A program made the position numbers and the translations under genes. A DNA stretch of 23,576 nucleotides from Cyclostephanos tholiformis (taxonomy: Eukaryota; Bacillariophyta; Thalassiosirophyceae; Thalassiosirales; Thalassiosiraceae), in the NCBI GenBank assembly GCA_036939975.1, contig JALLPB010000104.1, positions 1 through 23,576 of the forward strand, in the 5' to 3' direction. The notes under the pieces were generated by a model. It saw nothing but the letters and a program-made list of their open reading frames with translations. It was not told the DNA's origin and made no database searches. Of the stretch, positions 17,314 through 23,576 are shown one piece after another. Each line of letters starts with the position of its first letter. Positions within the stretch are counted from its first letter, which is position 1.

Positions 17314-18672
17314 CTACAAATACAGCCCCTCGGGAATATTCCCCTTCTTACGATACAAGGCCTTCTCTTTTGCCTTTACAAAATCTTCCTGCACGACCTT
17401 CATCCTACGCTCCCTGAGTGCGAGCATACCTGCTTCCGTGCAGATTGCCTTGATGTCGGCCCCGGAAAATTCCTCCTTGCTCATGATGAATTTCTCCAAG
17501 TCGACATCCTCCCCCAGCGTCATCTTCGACGTGTGGATGTTGAAGATGTGACGCTTCGTCTTCGCGTCTGGCATCGGGAATTCGATCTTGCGATCGATCC
17601 GACCCGGTCGGATCAGAGCCGGATCGAGCGACTCGATCTTGTTCGTGGCCATGATCACCTTAACGTCGCCCCGCTCGTCGAATCCGTCGAGCTGATTGAG
17701 TAGCTCGAGCATCGTGCGTTGGATCTCGCGTGTCCCTCCCGAGCTCGAATCGTACCGCTTCGATCCGACCGCGTCGATCTCGTCGATGAAGACGATGGTG
17801 GGACTGAGGTCGTCGGCGACACGGAATAACTCGCGAACGAGCTTGGGACCGTCGCCGAGGTATTTTTGGATAAGCTCGGACCCCACCACTCGCAAGAATG
17901 TCGCCGACGTATGATTGGCCACGGCCTTGGCCAGCAAGGTCTTGCCCGTACCCGGCACGCCGTATAGGATGACGCCCTTCGGGGGCTTGATCCCGATGTC
18001 CTCGTACAGCTCCGGGTGGGCAAGCGGGAGCTCCACCGCCTCCTTGATCTCCTGGATCTGGTCCTCGAGGCCTCCGATGTCGGCGTAACTCTCAAGTGGG
18101 GCCTTCTCGACCTTCATGACCGATACCATCGGATCCGCGTCGTCCTCCAATATTCCCACGACGCTCATGGTCTTGTTGTGCAATAGCACCGAGCTCCCAG
18201 GCTCCAGCAGGTCCTGATTGACGGACGACAATATGTTGACGTAATACTCCGGTCCCATGCTCGAGCTAACGATGGCGTGATTGTCGTCGATGAGCTCCTC
18301 CAGCGTCCCAACGCCCATGGGACTGCCCCTCAGCTCCTCCAGCTTCTCGCGCTCTTCCTGATCCCGCTCCTCGCGCGGCTTGAACACCTCGTGATTGCGT
18401 ATGAACTCCTGCTCCATGAGTAGGAAGTCCTTGATCCGCTCGAGCTTCATCATGCGCAGCTTGCACTTCGACGTAGGCACTACCGCGGGTATTCGCTGTA
18501 TTCCGGAGGGACCCGTCCGGCGCTTACGACGATTGCCGGTCGTGCGCGGACGCGGCTCGAAGCGCTTCTTCTTCTTCTTGTCGTCGTCCCCGCCCTTGCC
18601 GTCGCCCTTGCTGTTAGGGTTGGCGTTTTCGCCGGGGGCGTCGCCCCCCATCCCTGGTGGCATGTTCCCCAT
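17314..18672 (-). CDS. RPT2: 26S proteasome regulatory ATPase Rpt2 (PSMC1 family)
   Basis: A single exon of 452 residues from the ATG at 18672, full length for the family. A Gly/Pro/Lys-rich N-terminus follows Met-Gly; Rpt2 Gly2 is N-myristoylated in yeast, but position 6 here is Pro, so that is uncertain. Then come the coiled coil (~70-118), OB domain with [14 protein letters not shown] (~132-145), Walker A GVPGTGKT (238-245), Walker B IVFIDE (293-298), the Asn of ATN (~342-344), Arg-finger segment RPGRIDR (355-361), and C-terminal LYL, the HbYX motif that docks into the 20S alpha ring and opens the gate. It is one of six AAA+ ATPases that unfold ubiquitinated substrates. Two unusual residues are Val at Walker A position 2, where most Rpt2s have Pro/Ala/Glu, and SGGTREIQ in place of the usual SGGEREIQ. 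Confidence 0.97.
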   Translation of the reverse strand: MGNMPPGMGGDAPGENANPNSKGDGKGGDDDKKKKKRFEPRPRTTGNRRKRRTGPSGIQRIPAVVPTSKCKLRMMKLERIKDFLLMEQEFIRNHEVFKPREERDQEEREKLEELRGSPMGVGTLEELIDDNHAIVSSSMGPEYYVNILSSVNQDLLEPGSSVLLHNKTMSVVGILEDDADPMVSVMKVEKAPLESYADIGGLEDQIQEIKEAVELPLAHPELYEDIGIKPPKGVILYGVPGTGKTLLAKAVANHTSATFLRVVGSELIQKYLGDGPKLVRELFRVADDLSPTIVFIDEIDAVGSKRYDSSSGGTREIQRTMLELLNQLDGFDERGDVKVIMATNKIESLDPALIRPGRIDRKIEFPMPDAKTKRHIFNIHTSKMTLGEDVDLEKFIMSKEEFSGADIKAICTEAGMLALRERRMKVVQEDFVKAKEKALYRKKGNIPEGLYL

Positions 18673-19412
18673 GATTATGGAGTTATTATTCCGTCTATAT
18701 TATTTGTCCTTCCGAGAATGGTGGCGATGAGTTGAAATTGAAATAGAACCGACGGGCAGGGGGTCTCCGCGATATCGACGAGAGATTAATTTTTTTTTGC
18801 CTTCAGGGGCTCCGATTCACGATGAAGGCTATGGAATGAATGTTAAGAATTGTTACCACTGTTACACAACATGTTACCTACCTACTATTGTACGAACCGC
18901 AAAAAAAACAAAAACAAAACACACACACACACACGCACACGATACAATAAGTTCAGGGCGCCGCAGCAGATGATGATCACCATCGACCACGGATTCTACA
19001 ATGAGGCGGATGACAACGTTGACAATGATCATGTATGCCATTGACGACGATAACAGGGAACAACACCAAGACCATGATGATGCCGGTCATCCCCCCCCCC
19101 CGCTCAACGACAACGACGAAGCTTGCTGCCCAAGACGAAATGCCATGACGACGACGCCTTAAAGTCAACCCCTGACGATGAAGCTTTTTTTGCAATTATT
19201 GCTTAAATTCGGCAATACGATACAGGAATTTTGCCTGATGTCGTCCCCCGAAATGAGCCGTTGCTCCCGCTCTGGCTCTCCGATCACAACGATGATGCCC
19301 CCGCGATGAGGAGTCCTCAGTCTGGGTCCTAGGCGAACAACGCCCCCCAAGCCGCTGCGTCAAGGGAAAACACTAAGGGACAATGTTTTTCATCTTTTTT
19401 TTCATCGTCTCT
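18673..19412. other. Intergenic with simple repeats
   Basis: Upstream flank of Rpt2. It contains T-runs, an AC dinucleotide run (18919-18940, one interruption), an 11-C run (19091-19101) and GATGATG/GACGACG-rich sequence giving Asp/His-rich translations. No supportable gene. Confidence 0.5.
18919..18940. repeat. (AC)n microsatellite
   Basis: Eleven AC dinucleotides with one A-to-G interruption, preceded by an A-rich tract. Confidence 0.9.
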
Positions 19413-19522
19413 GCTCGTGAGGTCGGTCTTGCGCTCCCGTCAAGTTGCCTCGCACCCTTTCCCCCACTACGCCGGAATCTGGTGGATAAAACCTTGCTGG
19501 AGGTGAGACCAACCTCACGAGC
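19413..19522. repeat. Inverted repeat, 17-bp arms, 76-nt spacer
   Basis: GCTCGTGAGGTCGGTCT at 19413-19429 is the reverse complement of AGACCAACCTCACGAGC at 19506-19522 with a single mismatch. It could be the terminal repeats of a very short element or a long-loop hairpin. No target-site duplication is obvious. Confidence 0.75.
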
Positions 19523-19789
19523 AGCTACAATGGTAGGAAAGATGGTGGTAAATGAGTCCCCGAAATGCGTGGTTTTTTGGGCAATGGGGGAAACACTTGC
19601 ATTTTTTTTCGGCCATTAAGTTGACCAAATTAAGCAAAAATCAACAAAAACAATCGCTGTGGGCAACACACAACAATTTTTGGAAATGGAAGAGGATATG
19701 GGGTAGAACACGTGACCAAATGAGCATTGCTTTCATACAATGTTCGGCGGAGACTTAGTGGCTGCTGCCACTACTGGCGTCGATGGAGA

Positions 19790-20150
19790 TTCGAGGACCG
19801 ATGCAAAGATTTCGTTGCTTTTCCACTTCCTCGTAAAATGAGCTCTACAAAGTCCCTCCTTCTTGCATATGTGTCACAACTGTTGATGCTGAAAGTTTTC
19901 CTTGCCACCACCGCGCCATGATTTATGCAAACTCCTCCCATTTTTGCTTGTTTTGTGCAACCGTTGTTGCTGCAAGTTTTCACCACCCTCATCACCACAG
20001 CGCCATGTTTTATGCAAACTCCATTCTACGCTGCACCATTATCGCATTCGTTGTTGCTACAAGTATTCCTCGCCACCACCGCACCATGCTTTATGCAAAT
20101 TCCATCCTTTCCTGCGCCATTGTTGCTGCCGTTGTGCTGCATTTCTTCCA
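19790..20150 (+). repeat. Minisatellite array 1, ~80-87-bp units
   Basis: Units begin at ATGs 19838, 19918, 20005 and 20086 (spacings 80, 87, 81), with a diverged partial unit before. Each has ATG-TTTATGCAAA-type start, a GTTGTTGCT middle and a CACCACCGC-type end. The last three units are in one frame (MxYANS repeated), but hydrophobic/His composition and tandem origin make a gene unlikely. Confidence 0.75.
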
Positions 20151-20189
20151 ACTGACAAGGCAGCATGCCTTTATTGCGTTAATAAAGCA

Positions 20190-20605
20190 ATTGTCATTCC
20201 TCTTCGTTCAGCTACTGCTACTGCCTGCTCCCGCTGCCCCTCCTCCCCATGCTGCAACTTGGCATTCCTCGTTCATTCAGCTGCTGCTGCTGTCCGTTCT
20301 TGCTGCTCCTCCTCTGCAACTCGGCATTCCTCTTTTGTTCCGCTGATGATGCTAACCACTCTAGCTGCTCCTCATCTTCCCGCTGCTTCTCTTTAGTTCA
20401 GCTACTGCTGCTGCCCACACCAGCTGATCCTCCTTGTTCTGCTGCAACTTGATATTCCTCTTTAATAGTTCAGCTGCTGCTGCTGCTTGCCTCTGCGGTT
20501 CTCTTTCGTTCAGTTGCTGCTAACCGATCAGCAGGAGTTCTCTTGTTCCGCTGCAACTCATCATTCCTCTTTTGTTCAGCTGGTACTGCCTGATCAGGAG
20601 CAGTT
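20190..20605 (+). repeat. Minisatellite array 2, CATTCCTCTT-GTTCAGCTGCTG units
   Basis: About eight degenerate units begin near 20195, 20263, 20325, 20386, 20453, 20499, 20536 and 20562. Each has a TTCCTCTTT-GTTCAGCT core followed by CTG/CTC triplet tracts and often CTGCAACT. Unit length varies from ~26 to ~68 bp. It abuts array 1. Confidence 0.75.
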
Positions 20606-21652
20606 TTTTTGTTACACCAATTGGTCCCAAGCCAAGATGCATATGAATGTCATATGGGATGGGTTCAGCATCAGATGGGAATGCTGACACATTGTCAATA
20701 GTTTTAAAAAACATCAATGCGACGGGATATATACATGAATTAGCTTGATTACAAAAAAAGAGACCAAGACAACCTTACAACATGTAAGTCTAATTCCTAT
20801 GTAGCATGTACTGAATTCTTACATATAACTAAGGTTGTTCCCGCCATTTTAATGACCGCAATTCTGCTACAGCCTCAATGGCTCACTTTTCACTTAAAGA
20901 TGGAATCATGCCTCAATACTCAAAGTGCTTCTTCCACACATGCATGAAAAAAACTCACATGGTTTTCATGCCCCGTATGCAATTGGCAAAAGAATTATTA
21001 TGCGATGCAATAATAGCATGTAAAAACACAGTTGAAAAAATGTACCATAACTTTGCATAAATCTTGTGCACATACATGTGAGCAGTATTGCATACTTCAA
21101 ATGCTTTATATGCATGCCTTGTGTCCCTGGCCTTTCAAAGGAATGATGTCTCAAAATAGCATGTGAAACAAGGCATTTTGTTATTGTAGAGAAACTTTTC
21201 ACCCTCAACAATAGTTGGTGCATACCCCCTGGCTTATATGATAGAATATTCAGAATTGATTTTGAGACCATTTGAAAAATCACATTTTCTGGGCCAAACC
21301 CCCTAAATATGATAAACTGTCCACTGAAATCGGTCATCTTGAGTTGGGGGTTGATCACCATTTTTGGGGAAGATATCATATATACAAGGTAAGGTAGGTA
21401 GGAGGTTAGAATAGTATCGTAAGGTAGAGTAAATTACAGTAAATGTGGGGAGATAGGAACCAGCTAATGCTCAAGGATGTGACAGCTAAACCATTCAACT
21501 GTGTTTTCTTGCCAACCTCTGCCCTGTGTATGTTGTTTATCCTTTGGATTTACAGCTTACTCCTCTGTGGGTTTCCAGCAGGAATGACAAACTGTCGAGA
21601 AGACGTCAATTTGACGCTAAACGCATGACATTGTATCGTTAAATGAATTAAA
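20606..21652. other. Intergenic, nothing recognised
   Basis: AT-rich sequence with short open frames only, overlapping antisense near 20878-21379 and without motifs. A GGTAGG/GTAAGGTA-rich patch lies at 21386-21430. Confidence 0.45.
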
Positions 21653-21703
21653 AGAAGTGAGCTCTCGTGCTCACTTCTCTGCTCCAACCTGCCATGTTGG
21701 AGC
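21653..21703 (+). repeat. Two adjacent perfect hairpins
   Basis: Hairpin 1 has 10-bp perfect arms AGAAGTGAGC and GCTCACTTCT with a 6-nt loop (21653-21678). Hairpin 2 has 8-bp perfect arms GCTCCAAC and GTTGGAGC with a 7-nt loop (21681-21703). A third weak stem (AGCCA/TGGCT) overlaps the end of hairpin 2, and a CTGT tetranucleotide run follows at ~21737-21750. It could be a structured RNA, a terminator-like element or a mobile-element end. Confidence 0.7.
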
Positions 21704-22584
21704 CACAATCCTGGCTACGCCAAGATTTCTCCCTGTCTGTCTGTCTGTCCCCCACCAGACATGCTGATTTCCATTCTCCTGAACACAAACTCCCAGCCAG
21801 GTGTGGCTTATTTATGTAGAAATTTGTATGAATAGTAGAAAAACTCAAACACAACCACAATCTCAAACATACCCACCATGGTCAGCTTCCACCCCCTCAA
21901 GTGATGTGGAATTTTTATTTTCAGCCCATCTAGTGTAAATTTGATGCAAATGAAGGGTTGAGCAAGGACATGGCCAAAGTGATTTAATCAAATTGCATTA
22001 CTGATAGAGAAATTAATTAATATTTAACTACTGAATTATGTTTGATTTACTGAAATATAAGTAACTTGACTGCAATATTGACAACCATGCCACCAAGGGG
22101 ATACAATGCAAAGCACATTGCCCAATGGAGCGTATTGGTAGCTTCATGCAAAACCCCTAAAAGCCACAACCAGGCAAGTGCTTGCGCTGTATTGCCCCAG
22201 CAGATGCCATGGTCATTGTTGTCAGTGCAACAAACAACAAAAAACACAACTAGTAGGTTTTAGCTAGCAGTTATTGTACTTTTTTGCTAGTTATTTGTGA
22301 GAAGTTCTCAACACAAAATGGACCCTCCACTCAGCTCATCAATGTGACAAGCTTAGTTGAAAAGTGGATTGACAGCATTGTAGATGACAAGCTCAGGTAA
22401 CTTTTGATGTTTTCAGAATCCTGAGCCAACAAAAATTGGCAAAGCTATTAGTTTTTTATGAAGCCAGAAAAATAGTGGTCATTACTGGTGGTATTGTGTC
22501 AGTGTTATCCTATTTGTATCTGGTAGTCTAACAAATAGGAAGGGATTTCCATCCAAAGAAGTACTTAGTATATTATTTTTCAAA
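21704..22584. other. Intergenic, nothing recognised
   Basis: AT-rich sequence, including CTGT repeats near the left edge. No coding chain or RNA gene is supported. Confidence 0.45.
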
Positions 22585-22733
22585 CAGAGGGTTTGTGTTT
22601 TGATTGTTCCCATCAGTGGATTTGTGTGACATGTAAAGTATGTCCTACAGAGGCAAAGGGTGAGAGCATAAAGTGTTATTTTTGCAAACAACCTGGCGTG
22701 CGCTCAAATTTTTGTGGAGAAGATTTTGGGGGG
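22585..22733 (+). pseudogene. Cys-rich zinc-finger-like exon fragment
   Basis: After an acceptor-like TTTTCAAACAG ending near 22586, the plus-strand frame reads GLCFDCSHQWICVTCKVC, then IKCYFCKQPGV and NFCGEDF. That is eight to nine Cys, mostly as C-x2-C pairs, plus one His, as in treble-clef, PHD or RING-type zinc sites. No start, partner exon or named domain is visible. It may be a relic of a gene or mobile element, or an exon whose neighbours I cannot identify. Confidence 0.3.
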
Positions 22734-23096
22734 CTGATCCTGCAGCTCACATGGTGTGTTTCCTCTTTTTATTTTAGAGGCTCCAGGGGGTGCCAACTGG
22801 AACTGAAGGTTTCTGCCAGCCCACCAGAGGTCCCTCAAATAGAAGGGGCCTAATTGGTTCTAGAAGTAAGATACAATGAGACATTTGGCCCCTTACGAGT
22901 GCACAGCCTGTGATAGCTAGAGAGGTTGCCAAGGTCAAGGTCTTGGTGGTATGTGATAATCAGCAGTTTCACAGGGACAAGACACCATCATAAATCGTCA
23001 GATTGTGTAGCATCAGCTGCCCCTGTGGCAACAAGATGTGGTTCTGTCACAGCTAATTTTGAATATATGGCATATTCAAAACAAGCTGCCAGTAAA
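22734..23096. other. Intergenic, nothing recognised
   Basis: Short open frames without motifs. A TTTTATTTTAG acceptor-like site near 22767-22777 has no convincing exon after it. Confidence 0.4.
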
Positions 23097-23191
23097 TATC
23101 AAATATCAGTAAATTCACATTTACAAATGTATATTTAAATTCACATAGTCATTTTTTGCCGAGTATCAAATATAGGCCCCTTGAGCCAGTG
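23097..23191. repeat. Direct repeat, copy 1 (~384-bp period)
   Basis: Starts TATCAAATATCAGTAAATTC and ends GGCCCCTTGAGCCAGTG. It recurs at 23481-23576 with few substitutions and a longer T-run. Confidence 0.9.
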
Positions 23192-23480
23192 ATCTTGTAA
23201 ATTTGATTTTACGGGTGTTGCCAAACCCATAACTTTCAATATAACAACCCATATATTCCACGTTATGGGTTATGTCCCATCATCTAATATCAAATATGGC
23301 AATAAAATCACAGTATATCACTGATATATTGCCATATTCAATATTATAGGCAAGTTGAGTTTTCAAATATGGCAATATGTCAGTGATGTACGTTGTATTT
23401 TATTGCAATAATTGATATTATGGTTGAATTATGTCATCAAAATAGCAATATATCAGTGATATACGGCGAGTTTATTGCCA
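23192..23480. repeat. AT-rich spacer with inverted sub-repeats
   Basis: It contains ACCCATAAC with GTTATGGGT (near 23223 and 23263), and AATATGGCAAT with ATTGCCATATT (near 23294 and 23330). A motif GGCAATATATCAGTGATATAC occurs in both orientations (antisense near 23310-23336, sense near 23370-23395 and 23444-23463). The region could fold extensively. It may be part of a satellite monomer or a MITE-like unit. Confidence 0.75.
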
Positions 23481-23576
23481 TATCAAATATCTGTAAATTC
23501 ACATTTACCAATGTATATTTAAATTCACATGGTCATTTTTTTTTTTTTTTTTAAATATAGGCCCCTTGAGCCAGTG
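23481..23576. repeat. Direct repeat, copy 2, cut by the window end
   Basis: Matches 23097-23191 at an offset of 384-385 bp and contains an 18-base T-run. The window ends at the same base as copy 1's GAGCCAGTG, so the repeat may continue beyond. Confidence 0.9.

Noticed and set aside
19918..20346. 142-codon open frame across both minisatellites
   Set aside because: Composition (Leu/Ala/Pro/His/Cys) follows directly from the repeated DNA, and the frame crosses from one array into an unrelated one. Not enough for a gene call.

Overview
This is nuclear DNA from a eukaryote. Genes are widely spaced and show short GT-AG introns (77-137 nt where the protein reading is unambiguous), simple repeats and minisatellites, and conserved eukaryote-only proteins. 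IFT81 implies an organism that builds a cilium or flagellum at some life stage. Long T/G- and A/T-rich intergenic stretches with decayed repeats alternate with a compact gene cluster. The style of the Rpt2 N-terminus and the short introns would fit a stramenopile alga such as a centric diatom, but that is inference and the window does not prove it.

Layout. 1-4947: gene-poor and repeat-rich, with a hexanucleotide microsatellite, a ~255-bp foldback, a 178-bp-period direct repeat and a coding-like but broken stretch near 3399-4380. 4948-18672: gene cluster. In order: a Bmt2/SAMTOR-family methyltransferase (-); a DDX5/DBP2-type DEAD-box helicase with an RGG tail (+, one intron); a small Ala/Pro/Lys-rich protein, copy A (-); IFT81 (+, four exons); the small protein again, copy B (-), followed by a truncated second start of IFT81; an RRM-like RNA-binding protein (-); a doubtful spliced gene (+); a LAMTOR2-like Ragulator subunit (-); and the 26S proteasome ATPase Rpt2 (-). 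18673-23576: no convincing gene, but two minisatellite arrays, an inverted repeat, twin perfect hairpins, a Cys-rich fragment and a ~384-bp-period repeat running off the end.

The most interesting structure is a duplicated block (8389-9157 and 11603-12396) that flanks IFT81. It carries the small gene, the shared divergent promoter and the first codons of IFT81. The middle ~400 bp, coding and non-coding alike, reads as identical between copies while both edges have diverged. That pattern suggests gene conversion or a very young exchange.

Functionally the genes are housekeeping: ribosome/RNA work (methyltransferase, helicase, RRM protein), protein turnover (Rpt2), cilium assembly (IFT81) and lysosomal/TORC1 signalling (LAMTOR2, and possibly SAMTOR). 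There is no operon logic. Several neighbours are divergently arranged and could share promoters.
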